Below are positions 15,312 to 24,783 of a DNA stretch of 32,060 nucleotides, piece after piece. The stretch spans positions 1 to 32,060 of the forward strand of contig JASKLO010000019.1 in NCBI GenBank assembly GCA_030153605.1. Direction: 5' to 3'. Positions within the stretch are counted from its first letter, which is position 1, and the number at the start of each line of letters is the position of its first letter. The translations under genes and the position numbers were made by a program. Below the pieces are notes generated by a model, which searched no databases, was not told the DNA's origin, and was given only the letters and a program-made list of their open reading frames with translations. Origin of the DNA: Thermosipho sp. (in: thermotogales) (lineage in GTDB: Bacteria > Thermotogota > Thermotogae > Thermotogales > Fervidobacteriaceae).

Positions 15312-16151
15312 CTATTCATTTTTTTGCCAAACTCTAATATAATCAACATACATTCTTGCTGGAAATTGTGTTGTGTTGTCTGGATATCCAGGCCAGTACC
15401 CTCCAACTGCAAGGTTTACAATGATAAAGAAATAATTATCAAATACCCAAGGATGTCCTTGTTTTAAAATAGCATTTTTGGTAACTGTGTAATAAACAGT
15501 ATCATCAACATAGAAAGAAATTTTTTCACTATCCCAAATTATTCCAAATGTGTGAAATTCTTCAGTAAAATTTGGCTCATCAATTGTTAATTTATATTTC
15601 CATGATTTTGCCTTGTCTCTGCTGTAGCCGGGACCATGAAGTGTTCCATAGACTGTGTATTTGTCGTGTCCTAAAAATTCAACAATATCAATTTCACCGC
15701 ACATCGGCCATCCAACGTATCTGTAATTTGAACCTAACATCCAAACAGCGGGCCATAAACCTTTTCCATATGGAAATTTTGCTCTAACTTCTATTTTTCC
15801 GTATTTTACTTTAAATTTATTTTCTGTATTTATCCTGGTTGATGTATAGTAATACTCTCCGTATGGATCTTTTACCTTCTCTTTTCTTGCCTCAATTACT
15901 AGCATCCCATTTTCAAGATACATATTATCTCCTTCGGTATAATACTGCAGTTCTCCATTACCCCAACCAGGATTCCATCTAGAATGACCGTTTCCTACAT
16001 CAAACTTCCAAATATCTGTATTAAGTTTTTCACCGTCAAATTCTTCAGACCATACTAATTTCCATTCAGCCTGTTTCATTTCATCGCCTCCATTAGCAAA
16101 ATAAATCGATATCAAAATAATACTAAGAAAAATAACTAAACTCTTTTTCAT
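15312..16151 (-). CDS. Exported GH16 beta-glucanase (laminarinase-like), copy 2
   Basis: A 279-residue GH16 enzyme. The catalytic motif GEIDIVEFLGH gives nucleophile Glu153, Asp155 and acid/base Glu158, in the beta-bulge form ExDxxE typical of laminarinases and related endo-beta-1,3-glucanases. MKKSLVIFLSIILISIYFA is a signal peptide without a lipobox cysteine, so the protein is probably secreted or held by its N-terminus. The ATG at 16151 follows GAGGTGGCAAA; the longer frame from 16190 overlaps the upstream gene and would bury the signal peptide. The catalytic domain is closely similar to the gene just upstream, indicating tandem duplication. It should cut beta-1,3 or mixed beta-1,3/1,4 glucan outside the cytoplasm. 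Confidence 0.93.
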   Translation of the reverse strand: MKKSLVIFLSIILISIYFANGGDEMKQAEWKLVWSEEFDGEKLNTDIWKFDVGNGHSRWNPGWGNGELQYYTEGDNMYLENGMLVIEARKEKVKDPYGEYYYTSTRINTENKFKVKYGKIEVRAKFPYGKGLWPAVWMLGSNYRYVGWPMCGEIDIVEFLGHDKYTVYGTLHGPGYSRDKAKSWKYKLTIDEPNFTEEFHTFGIIWDSEKISFYVDDTVYYTVTKNAILKQGHPWVFDNYFFIIVNLAVGGYWPGYPDNTTQFPARMYVDYIRVWQKNE

Positions 16152-16171
16152 TTTGCCACCTCGCAATTTTA

Positions 16172-17002
16172 TTATTCTTCTTTTTGCCATACTCTTATAT
16201 AATCAATGTACATTTTTGCTGGAAATTGCGTATTCTCGTCTGGATATCCTGGCCAGTTTCCGCCAACGGCCAAATTAACTATAATGAAAAATGGTTTATC
16301 AAAAACCCAGGAATATCCTCTACTCAAAACATACATTTTTGAAACCGTATAATAAACATAATCGTCTACATAAAAATCTATTTTCTCTTCATCCCATATT
16401 ATGCCAAATGTATGAAAATCTTCTGTGAAATCTGGATCAGTTAATTCATAACTACCCGATATACTATTCCCCCCAGAATATCCGGGTCCATGGACTGTTC
16501 CATATACTTTAGTAGATTCATGCCCTAAGAATTCAACAATATCTATTTCTCCACAATTGGGCCATCCAACACTTCCAATGTCTGACCCAAGCATCCAAAC
16601 AGCGGGCCATAATCCTTTTCCATATGGAAACTTTGCACGAACTTCAATTCTTCCGTACTTTACTTCAAATTTACCTTGTGTAGTCATTCTTGATGAAGTA
16701 TAGTTGTAGGTTCCGTAAGCATCTCTTCTGCCTTCTTTTCTTGCTTCAATTACTAAAATACCATTTTGAATATAGGCATTTTCACCGTCCGTGTAATATT
16801 CAAGTTCGTTATTTCCCCAGCCAGGTATTCCTTTAGAATGACCATTACCTATTTCAAAATTCCAAACATTTCTATCAATTACAGAATCATCAAACTCTTG
16901 AGACCATATTAATTTCCAGTTATCGGCATTGAAATTGTTATTTTCACATGAACCAAGAACAAAAGTGATTGATATCAACAGAAACACCAATATTTGCTTC
17001 AT
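16172..17002 (-). CDS. GH16 beta-glucanase lipoprotein (laminarinase-like), copy 1
   Basis: A 276-residue GH16 enzyme with catalytic Glu152, Asp154 and Glu157 in GEIDIVEFLGH (ExDxxE form). The signal peptide ends in LGSC, so Cys19 should be lipidated and the enzyme anchored to a membrane. Residues GWGNNELEYY and WPAVWMLG are typical of the glycan-binding groove. It differs from its tandem copy mainly at the N-terminus and in loops, for example SGGNSISGSYE against SRDKAKSWKYK. It follows the permease by 11 bp, with GAAGGTGA as ribosome site. The pair suggests one anchored and one freer enzyme acting on the same polymer. Laminarin or mixed-linkage glucan are the best substrate guesses. Confidence 0.94.
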   Translation of the reverse strand: MKQILVFLLISITFVLGSCENNNFNADNWKLIWSQEFDDSVIDRNVWNFEIGNGHSKGIPGWGNNELEYYTDGENAYIQNGILVIEARKEGRRDAYGTYNYTSSRMTTQGKFEVKYGRIEVRAKFPYGKGLWPAVWMLGSDIGSVGWPNCGEIDIVEFLGHESTKVYGTVHGPGYSGGNSISGSYELTDPDFTEDFHTFGIIWDEEKIDFYVDDYVYYTVSKMYVLSRGYSWVFDKPFFIIVNLAVGGNWPGYPDENTQFPAKMYIDYIRVWQKEE

Positions 17003-17013
17003 TTCTTCACCTT

Positions 17014-17916
17014 CTATTCACCGGTAATACCTGTTCTTTCAAGACTTTCAACAAATTGTCTTTGTAAGAACAAATAAGTTATTAGCAAAGGCAGAATCGT
17101 TATAAAAGTAGCCGCAAGACGTATTCCTTCATTCAGCCTGTTTGCAGAACTTCCAGTTGTTGATGGAAACATCTGCGCATATCTCCAGATAAAATCTCTA
17201 AGAGCTATTGGAAGTGTTTTAATTGAATTTCCTAATATAAGGCCTGAAACAAGTGTTTCGTTCCAATACCAAACAAGAGAAAAAATGAATGTTGTCACCA
17301 ATGCAGGTATTGAAAGTGGTAACATTATAGTCCAAAAAATTCTTAAAGGACCCGCACCATCAAGTTCTGCGGCTTCATCAAAAGTTTTTGGAAGCATTTG
17401 AAAAAAGTTGTAGAAAAGAAGTATAAAAATAGCACTTTTAATTCCCTGTCCAAATAATGCAGGCAAAAATGAAGCAAGTGGTGTTCCAACTAACTTAAGC
17501 TTGCTGAAAAGCATGTACTTTGTTACAAGCGTTGTTTGGGCAGGAATTAAAAATGTTGCAAGAACTAAAACTAACCAAAATCTTTTCAAAGGTATATCAA
17601 ACCTTTGAAGGCCATATGCAATGATTGCCGTACTAAATGTCTGAATTAATGCCGGTACAACTGAAAGGTATATGCTGTTAAGTAAAGATTTTGAAACTTC
17701 CAAAACTTGCCATGCAAGTTTGTAATTACTCAGAGTAGGATGAACAGGAATCCACCTAATAGTAGGATTAACAAGATCTTCCACGCTCATGATACTTGTG
17801 GTAATCATGTAAAGCAATGGATATAAATAAGCATATCCTATGCCGATTAACAAAACATATAAAACTAACTTTGTTGAAGGTGATTTAATGTATTTGTAGT
17901 AAAATGATCCTCTCAT
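17014..17916 (-). CDS. ABC sugar transporter permease, MalG type (second pair)
   Basis: A 300-residue inner-membrane permease with six predicted membrane segments. Its EAA loop EAAELDGAGPLRIFWTIMLP (about 190-209) docks the transport ATPase. It pairs with the MalF-type permease just upstream (13-bp gap). Carbohydrate-uptake (CUT1) permeases of this kind carry oligosaccharides. The start follows GAGGTGA. It is encoded directly before the GH16 genes, which fits uptake of beta-glucan oligosaccharides. Which of the two binding proteins serves this pair cannot be told. Confidence 0.94.
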   Translation of the reverse strand: MRGSFYYKYIKSPSTKLVLYVLLIGIGYAYLYPLLYMITTSIMSVEDLVNPTIRWIPVHPTLSNYKLAWQVLEVSKSLLNSIYLSVVPALIQTFSTAIIAYGLQRFDIPLKRFWLVLVLATFLIPAQTTLVTKYMLFSKLKLVGTPLASFLPALFGQGIKSAIFILLFYNFFQMLPKTFDEAAELDGAGPLRIFWTIMLPLSIPALVTTFIFSLVWYWNETLVSGLILGNSIKTLPIALRDFIWRYAQMFPSTTGSSANRLNEGIRLAATFITILPLLITYLFLQRQFVESLERTGITGE

Positions 17917-17929
17917 ATTTTCACCTCAT

Positions 17930-18781
17930 TTAATCTTTCTTTCGAAGAATTAAAAAAGCAACTCCAATAATAGCCATAACTGCTACGAAATAAATCCAAG
18001 ATAATGCAGCTGAATATGAATAAGGTCTATCAATATCGAACATATGTTGCGTTATACTTGTATTAACTGAGTTATTCGCAAATGAAGCAAGATCAACTAT
18101 AGTGTAAATAGTATTGATTAAAATAAATGGTCTAATTAAAGGGAGCGTTATTTTCCAAAAAATTATCCATGAATTTGCCCCGTCAATTTTGGCCGCTTCG
18201 TAAATTGATGAACTGATTTTTTGTAAACCCGCTAAGAAAAATAGGATTTGTACACCAGAAAACCATAAAATAAGAACAAGATTGTCGAACATATATAAGA
18301 AAGGAAAACTGATTCTATCTGGCAAAGTTGTAAAAAACTGATAAATAAAGTATTTTCCTGGATCAACAATTCTAGCGGCGTTATTTTCAACAAGCTCTGA
18401 AACAACTGGCCCACTTATAATAACCACGGGTAAAAAATATAGAAGTCTGAAAAATGCTCTGAATTTAATTTTGTTGTTTAACAAAATTGCAACTATTAAA
18501 GCAAAAATTACTATCAACGGGGTTGACAATATTATATTTGTTATTGTATTTGTAAAATTAATTGGAAAAGTAAGATCTCCTCTAAACGCATATTTATAAA
18601 ATTCAAAACCAACAAAAGTTGATTCAACCCCAGAAACGGTAAATCTAACCTTAAAGAAGCTTAAATATAGAGAGTAGAAAAACGGATATGCAGTAAAAAG
18701 TAAAAAGCCAATTATCCAGGGTGAAAAAAATAGATACCCAACTAACGCTCTTTTTGTCTTTGCCTTCAATCTTTTACTCAT
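17930..18781 (-). CDS. ABC sugar transporter permease, MalF type (second pair)
   Basis: A 283-residue membrane protein with an N-terminal segment GYLFFSPWIIGFLLFTAYPF typical of MalF/UgpA permeases and an EAA loop EAAKIDGANSWIIFWKITLP (about 195-214). Its start codon overlaps the end of the DUF5696-like gene by 8 bp, and the ribosome site lies inside that gene. It has no long periplasmic P2 domain of the E. coli MalF kind, as is usual for CUT1 permeases. It forms a heterodimer with the following permease. Confidence 0.94.
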   Translation of the reverse strand: MSKRLKAKTKRALVGYLFFSPWIIGFLLFTAYPFFYSLYLSFFKVRFTVSGVESTFVGFEFYKYAFRGDLTFPINFTNTITNIILSTPLIVIFALIVAILLNNKIKFRAFFRLLYFLPVVIISGPVVSELVENNAARIVDPGKYFIYQFFTTLPDRISFPFLYMFDNLVLILWFSGVQILFFLAGLQKISSSIYEAAKIDGANSWIIFWKITLPLIRPFILINTIYTIVDLASFANNSVNTSITQHMFDIDRPYSYSAALSWIYFVAVMAIIGVAFLILRKKD

Positions 18782-21014
18782 AACTCTCTTCCCCTTTATT
18801 TATTAAAATCCACGATTCTGGCTGTATTTTTAAACCGTTATATTCATAAGGCTCTTTTGTGTAATTTATCAAAAAACTTACATTATTTTCATAACTAACT
18901 AAAACAATTCCAGGAGCAATTACCTTTCTATCATTTATTGAATATCCCCTAACATGTTTTAGTGCTTCGTTTATTTGGAAATAAATATCTAAAATACTAT
19001 CTTTCCAATCTTCAAATTTAGTCGACGGATAATACCAGAGTGGAGTTTTGGATAGATAATAATTATCTATTTCGGTTAATATAAAATTTGGAAATGCTCC
19101 AAAATCGATTGATTTTAAAACATCTAATCTTGAGAAAAACCCATCGTTCATGAAGGGAACGTAATAGTCAATATAACCACTTAATACAATTTGAAGAAAC
19201 GGAACAGTATCTGTTTCAAAGAGATATTGACTATTATTCATTGGTATATTTATAATTGCATCAGCATATTTCCAAAGATAATCATTTGCTTTGAAAAATA
19301 GTATATTCATGTTTTTAGAAATATCGCTAATTGTTTCTTGAATCAATTTTTTGGCTTGATCTCTATATATTTCTTTATCTACAAGTAGATCTCCATAAAG
19401 TTTAATCCCATATTCTTTTATGGCAATATTTGCAATACCAAGTTTGTTTAATTTCGACGCCTTTTCTTTTAAATATTCGCTAGCAAGTTTAATGTTTGTA
19501 TAATATGATCTATAGAACCACAAATCCCTGTTATTCTTTTCTTCGTATATTAATGATTGAGAAAGATTTGTACCAGCTTCTTTATTTATATTTATCTGTT
19601 GCTCAGTTACTTTTGTAACATTTTCAACTAGAACTATTTTTACATTTTCATTGTTATATTTTTTGTACAAACCTAACAATTCCTCTTTCCCACCAACAGA
19701 TTTTTCAAAAGAAAATTTTGATATTTTATTTCCGCTTCTTCCCCTTTCTTGCCATCCTTCAATTAAAACAAGAAGATTATTGACTCCAGATTTTTTAAAA
19801 TACTCTATAGCTTCTTCAATGTATTTATAACCTGTTGTTTTTAAAACATTAAAACCTAAAACCTTTTTTTCCAATTCCGAAGCTACAAAATCTAGTGAAA
19901 GAGGAATATTTCCAAAATTTTCATTTCTTGTTAGTATCCCTTCGTTAACAAGAATGGTTCTGTACAGTTTTGCCATTCCAACATAATTAGCATTTTTTCC
20001 GTTTAAAAAATAAACCTGAAACTTAGCATCAAACTGATTTTTCTTTTTCTGAGGAACTTGAATACCGCTTCCACTCCTGCTTGTAGGTTGTAAATACTTT
20101 TGCCTGTAAATAAACTTAACGCTTGCCCAGTTGAATGGACTTACTACTCCGCTAGGATAAGCAACTATTGAACTATATTCAGAACCTGAAACAACTCTTC
20201 CAAAAATTGCATTTTGGTTAACTCCATGTACAATTCCAAATACAGGCATATAAATTGTAGGTTCTTCTCTTAAAAAGTCATTAGGCCTGCTGGATTTTAG
20301 GTCGCTAACCTCTCTAAGATTTTCAATACTGTAATCTTTTCCATATATTCTTTTTTCAAATATATTTGATGCTTGGGATGCTTTGGAAAATCTTATTAAA
20401 GCGCCTGGACCATCTGGTATAAAAATATATCCATATTTCTTATCTTCCCTTACGGCTCCTAAGAAAGGCGCAATATAAATGGAAGCCAACTTAAATTCTC
20501 CTGTTTCAGTTATACTCTCAAATGGAACATAAAACTCTAAATGATCATCTTTCAAATAAACATAAAGTTCTAGAGTTATTCCAAGATTTTCATAGAGTAT
20601 TTTTACTTTAAATCCATCTTCTATGTAAGAAAATTCTTTTTTTACATTTTGATCTGAAATACTCAAAAGATAGCTTAAAGCATTTTTATCAAAATATTCT
20701 ATGGTTAACAGAGAAGAAGCTATTCCTTTCCAAATTTTATTCATTCCAGATAAATTCTTTGAGTCTACAAGTCCCCAAATATATCCACTTTCTTTGTTTT
20801 TGACTCTAATAGAATAAGTGTTTTCATCAAACCACAGCTCTAATTTTTTTGATTCTTTAATTAATCTAAAACCCTCTGTTGTTAAATCATTTACAACTTG
20901 TATATCTTTATCTGGTTTTGTAAATCTATTTGAAAGATAATCATCGCCTATTGGAAACAAAAGACTAGAAATTAGAATTAAACACAGAAAAATGAATTTT
21001 AATTTATCTGACAC
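18774..21014 (-). CDS. DUF5696-like exported protein, function unknown
   Basis: This 746-residue protein has an N-terminal membrane segment or signal peptide (FIFLCLILISSLLF). An N-terminal beta-rich part follows (about 45-330, with IFIPDGPGALIRFSK and MPVFGIVHG). A middle alpha/beta region (about 370-640) contains KLYRTILVNEGIL and FNVLKTTGYKYIEEA and looks like a TIM barrel. A short beta domain ends it. This matches proteins I know as DUF5696, found beside sugar ABC permeases in Firmicutes. No function is established to my knowledge; a sugar-processing or sugar-handling role outside the membrane is a guess. The GTG start at 21014 follows AGGAGGT and overlaps the previous gene by 11 bp, so the two are tightly linked. 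Confidence 0.75.
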   Translation of the reverse strand: MSDKLKFIFLCLILISSLLFPIGDDYLSNRFTKPDKDIQVVNDLTTEGFRLIKESKKLELWFDENTYSIRVKNKESGYIWGLVDSKNLSGMNKIWKGIASSLLTIEYFDKNALSYLLSISDQNVKKEFSYIEDGFKVKILYENLGITLELYVYLKDDHLEFYVPFESITETGEFKLASIYIAPFLGAVREDKKYGYIFIPDGPGALIRFSKASQASNIFEKRIYGKDYSIENLREVSDLKSSRPNDFLREEPTIYMPVFGIVHGVNQNAIFGRVVSGSEYSSIVAYPSGVVSPFNWASVKFIYRQKYLQPTSRSGSGIQVPQKKKNQFDAKFQVYFLNGKNANYVGMAKLYRTILVNEGILTRNENFGNIPLSLDFVASELEKKVLGFNVLKTTGYKYIEEAIEYFKKSGVNNLLVLIEGWQERGRSGNKISKFSFEKSVGGKEELLGLYKKYNNENVKIVLVENVTKVTEQQININKEAGTNLSQSLIYEEKNNRDLWFYRSYYTNIKLASEYLKEKASKLNKLGIANIAIKEYGIKLYGDLLVDKEIYRDQAKKLIQETISDISKNMNILFFKANDYLWKYADAIINIPMNNSQYLFETDTVPFLQIVLSGYIDYYVPFMNDGFFSRLDVLKSIDFGAFPNFILTEIDNYYLSKTPLWYYPSTKFEDWKDSILDIYFQINEALKHVRGYSINDRKVIAPGIVLVSYENNVSFLINYTKEPYEYNGLKIQPESWILINKGEESYE

Positions 21015-22995
21015 GATATAGCACCTCCTGGATTATTCCATAAACTGTTTCAAATATCTGATCCCAAAGCATATAGACTATTGAAAACACAAGAACAATA
21101 ACAAGAATCCAGACTATAGAATAAAGAATACTTCCTATTGTACCTTTCAGGTGGTAATCATGTGTTTCTTTAACTCCTATGAACAAAACAATAATCGTCC
21201 AAGAAATAACAAAGAAAGATCCAAAGCTAATTAAGAAACTTTCGTTATATGTAAGAACATAAGTAAGTAAAATAATAAATGGTTGGAAAATTATATATGG
21301 TGCAGCAGAATATGCGGTAAAGATATAAATATTTTTCAGAGTACCTCTACCTTCATTTATCGAACTAACAAGATAATTTGAAAATACCCATAACATTACA
21401 GGAGCAATTATGGATAAAACAACATATCCTACAGATCTTTCAGAAGTATTAAGATTGAAAATAAAACTTCTCCCCATGTAATCAAAAACAACCACAAGTA
21501 CAAATAATGCATAGATTATTGACGCCGATAAAACACTTCCGTGCGTACCTTTTCTTAAATAATAAAAGCTATCAATTGGATGCCTTAAAAGATTTTTAAG
21601 GTATAAAATATCATTTAACAGTTTATTTTTTATTTGTATTTTTAGCTTTATATTTTTCTTTTTAAGAATTCTTCCACCAATTTCAAAGAATGCCAAGAGC
21701 AAGAACAAAATTATCAATATTATTTTCATGTTTTCTTGTAAAAATTGATTTCTAATTTCCCAGAATGCATCTGAATACTCTCTTTTGTTGTACGCCACCT
21801 TAAAATGTAAAGCAGCTTCTTTGTATTTTCCTTCCTGGAAATAAGCTTTTCCAAGTCCGTTATGTATAACACTTGAAAATCCATCATATTTTAAAACATC
21901 TTGCCAGATAGATTTACTTTCTAAATATTTTCCCTGGATATATAAGTTCAAAGCTTTATGTATAAGAGTTGCATAAATCGTTGGATTAAATATTTGAACT
22001 ATTCCTTTTTCTCTATCTAGAACATATATCCTTCCTTCGTCATCAACCTCAATAGAAGATGCAACTGAAAAAAGTCCATTTTTGTCATACGCAATTGCCC
22101 TTCCACCAAAAGAAAAAATTAAATTTCCTTCCTGATCGTACTCGTATATAAGTCCCGTTTCTGTTAAAGCAAAAATTCTTCCATCTTTGTCAACTGTAAT
22201 ATCCACAAAATTCGCTTCATCAACCATTGAATCAAGTCGAGATAAGTATAAGATATTGTTCCCAAGTGTATTGTGCTTTTTTATTGCGTCTCCATGCTCT
22301 TTTTGTGTAATAGTATAAATTAACCCTTTGTTATCTATTGCAAGGTTATAGTATGGCTTTGGTGCCCTTGTTAAAATCCTTTCTTTTTGTTCCTTAGAAT
22401 AAAACAAATCAATAAATTTATCTAAAGCAGTTATTCTTACTTTGTTGGCCCCAAAATAACCTAAAAATTCGCCATTTCTATCAAGTTGAATTATTCCATC
22501 AAGAGAACCTTCACTAACTATATATAAATTACCTCTTTTATCAACAACTAATTTTTTAGGTTTAAATTTCGTATATTGACCAAAAAGAATGCTTTTTGGC
22601 TTTCCTATTCTTTTTACCTCATTTCCCTCTTTATCAAAAATAACAACTTCAGACATACCTATATCTGCAACATATATATAGTTATCATCAACAAAAACGC
22701 CTGTGGGTGTAAAAAGAGACCAAGAGCCTATTTCTGTAGTTTCTCTTGTTTTTAAATCATACACAAGTATTCTTGCATTCCCAGAATCAGCAATATAAAG
22801 TTTCCCATCTTTTAAATACATATCCTCGGGATAATAAAGACCAGCATCATCCAGGATTATTTCACTAACAAGATAAGCATCCTGGGTTATTTTCCATTTG
22901 TTATTCTGCCCAATTGTATATGTCAAAAATGTACTGTTTGATGAAAATGCTAGAATAGTTAGAATTAAAAAGATCAAAACAATTTGTTTTTTCAC
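21004..22995 (-). CDS. NHL-propeller / TPR / Yip1-like membrane protein
   Basis: The 663-residue protein has three parts. After a signal peptide (1-18) comes an extracytoplasmic beta-propeller of NHL type (about 40-335), with repeated units such as GLYYPEDMYLKDGKLYIAD and SSIEVDDEGRIYVLD. A TPR-like pair of helices follows (about 342-402, YIQGKYLESKSIWQDVLK and YFQEGKYKEAALHFK). The rest is membrane: one segment at 424-442, then a Yip1-type multi-pass domain (about 470-663, RHPIDSFYYLRKGTHGS). No enzymatic motif is visible. Propeller and TPR suggest a scaffold or sensor that holds transporter or binding proteins at the membrane. The GTG start follows GGGAGGAA. It lies 15 bp after a permease and overlaps the DUF5696-like gene. 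Confidence 0.8.
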   Translation of the reverse strand: MKKQIVLIFLILTILAFSSNSTFLTYTIGQNNKWKITQDAYLVSEIILDDAGLYYPEDMYLKDGKLYIADSGNARILVYDLKTRETTEIGSWSLFTPTGVFVDDNYIYVADIGMSEVVIFDKEGNEVKRIGKPKSILFGQYTKFKPKKLVVDKRGNLYIVSEGSLDGIIQLDRNGEFLGYFGANKVRITALDKFIDLFYSKEQKERILTRAPKPYYNLAIDNKGLIYTITQKEHGDAIKKHNTLGNNILYLSRLDSMVDEANFVDITVDKDGRIFALTETGLIYEYDQEGNLIFSFGGRAIAYDKNGLFSVASSIEVDDEGRIYVLDREKGIVQIFNPTIYATLIHKALNLYIQGKYLESKSIWQDVLKYDGFSSVIHNGLGKAYFQEGKYKEAALHFKVAYNKREYSDAFWEIRNQFLQENMKIILIILFLLLAFFEIGGRILKKKNIKLKIQIKNKLLNDILYLKNLLRHPIDSFYYLRKGTHGSVLSASIIYALFVLVVVFDYMGRSFIFNLNTSERSVGYVVLSIIAPVMLWVFSNYLVSSINEGRGTLKNIYIFTAYSAAPYIIFQPFIILLTYVLTYNESFLISFGSFFVISWTIIVLFIGVKETHDYHLKGTIGSILYSIVWILVIVLVFSIVYMLWDQIFETVYGIIQEVLYRVR

Positions 22996-23010
22996 TCTTA
23001 TTCCTCCCGA

Positions 23011-23883
23011 TTATTTCAATCCGCTATGAGCCATTGTATTCATTACCCTTGATTGCATAAAGATAAATAGTACAAGATTTGGAACAAACATTATCAAACT
23101 AGCAGCTGCTGCAATACCTTGTCCTGCTATTGTGTTTCCTGTAACAGCCGTAAGATTTGAAACATAAAACGCAAAGGTTCTTAAATTTTCATTGTTTATA
23201 AAATATGTTGAAGCATCTGCACTATTCCAAGCAACCTGAAACGCGAGAATTCCAACAGTTGAAATTGCAGGCTTTAAAAGTGGCATTATCAGATTAAAAA
23301 TTATTTGAAAGTCATTTGCACCATCAATTAAAGCCGCTTCAATTAAAGCATCAGGAATTTGATCAACAAATTGTTTTATAAGAAAAATACCAATAGGCAT
23401 AGCAAGAAGCGAAAGAACGTTGATTATAAAAGTATCAATTAAACCAAGCTTTTGAACAATTAAATACCTTGGAATAATAACTGCAACAGGCACGAACATA
23501 AGAGCAAGGTTATTAATAGTAAAGATTAAATTTTTTGCTTTAAATCTTTTCTTTGAAAGTGCATATCCAGCGAAAACTGAGATAATAATTGTGAAAATAA
23601 CCGTAAATAAAGCAGTTAAAATACTATTTATTAAATATCTACTTACAGGAATACTTGAACCTTTTGTAGCTGCAAAAAGTTCATAAAAATTATTGAATGT
23701 AGGCCTTCTAACAAAAAATCTGGGAGGGTATAAAAACAGTTCGTCTATAGGTTTAAACGCTTGAGAAAAAATGAAAATTATAGGCAAAAGCATAAATGCA
23801 GCTATCGGAGCTAAAATGAAATAAAATTTTAATTGACTTTTATGAAACCGTTTTGGATTAGTTTTAGTTGTAAAACCTGCCAC
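23011..23883 (-). CDS. ABC sugar transporter permease, MalG type (first pair)
   Basis: A 290-residue permease with six membrane segments and the EAA loop [20 protein letters not shown] (about 182-201). The GTG start follows AAGGAGTGGT. It pairs with the MalF-type permease 15 bp upstream and is followed by the NHL-TPR-Yip1 gene. It belongs to the first of two complete permease pairs in this operon. Confidence 0.94.
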   Translation of the reverse strand: MAGFTTKTNPKRFHKSQLKFYFILAPIAAFMLLPIIFIFSQAFKPIDELFLYPPRFFVRRPTFNNFYELFAATKGSSIPVSRYLINSILTALFTVIFTIIISVFAGYALSKKRFKAKNLIFTINNLALMFVPVAVIIPRYLIVQKLGLIDTFIINVLSLLAMPIGIFLIKQFVDQIPDALIEAALIDGANDFQIIFNLIMPLLKPAISTVGILAFQVAWNSADASTYFINNENLRTFAFYVSNLTAVTGNTIAGQGIAAAASLIMFVPNLVLFIFMQSRVMNTMAHSGLK

Positions 23884-23898
23884 AGTACCACTCCTTTA

Positions 23899-24783
23899 TT
23901 AATTATCCCCAAATAACTTCCAAGCAATTCTTGAGAACAGATAAATGATAAGTAACAAAACCACAGAAACTGCAGCTGCATATCCCATTTCATATCTTAA
24001 AAAACCATAATCTTCTATATGGTTTACAATTAATTGCCCAGCATACTGTGGAGTTGGATTTGTTCCAGACAAAGCAACACCAATACCTGCGGTGGTAAAT
24101 GTCTGAACAATAGACATAACTGCTCCAAATAACATTTGTGGTTTCATTGCAGGTATTGTTATATAAATAATCTCTTGGAGCCTATTTCTTATTCCATCGA
24201 TATACGCCGCTTCATACAAAGTTTCATCAACATTTAAAATACCTGCAAGCATTGCCAGAAACCCTACGCCCATACTACTCCACAAGGATACAATTATCAT
24301 AATTGTTAATAAATGTTCTGGAGATTGAAGCCATTGTATGGGTTTATCAATAAATCCCAAACGTAAGAGAAGAGCATTTAGATAACCCTGTTGGTCTCCA
24401 TTGAATAAAACTCTCCAAACAACAGCCATAGTTACACCAGCAGTTAGTGAAGGTGAATACAATATTAAAGCAAAAATCGTTCTGGGAATTTTAGTAAGCT
24501 GTGCAACAAGCCAAGCTAAAATAAAAGATAAAATGTATCCGCCAGGACCTACAATTAAAGAAAATTTAATTGTGTTTGGCAAAACCTTTTGCATGAAAAT
24601 TTCATCTCTTGTGAAAAGATTTACGTAATTTTGTAATCCCACCCATCTCGGGGATTGTATCGCATTAAAATATGTAAAAGAAAGATAAATTGCGACAACA
24701 ATAGGTAACAAAATAAAAATTACAAATAAAGTTAAATATGGAGATAGAAGAATCCAGTGCATGTATTTTTTTAGCTTTTTCAT
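23899..24783 (-). CDS. ABC sugar transporter permease, MalF type (first pair)
   Basis: A 294-residue permease that opens with [20 protein letters not shown] and carries the EAA loop [20 protein letters not shown] (about 193-212). The ATG (24783) overlaps the stop of the tethered binding protein (ATGA) and follows AGAGGTGGT. An in-frame GTG nine bases earlier lies inside this ribosome site and is rejected. The overlap suggests translation coupled to the tethered binding protein, so that protein and this permease pair probably form one transporter. Confidence 0.93.
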   Translation of the reverse strand: MKKLKKYMHWILLSPYLTLFVIFILLPIVVAIYLSFTYFNAIQSPRWVGLQNYVNLFTRDEIFMQKVLPNTIKFSLIVGPGGYILSFILAWLVAQLTKIPRTIFALILYSPSLTAGVTMAVVWRVLFNGDQQGYLNALLLRLGFIDKPIQWLQSPEHLLTIMIIVSLWSSMGVGFLAMLAGILNVDETLYEAAYIDGIRNRLQEIIYITIPAMKPQMLFGAVMSIVQTFTTAGIGVALSGTNPTPQYAGQLIVNHIEDYGFLRYEMGYAAAVSVVLLLIIYLFSRIAWKLFGDN

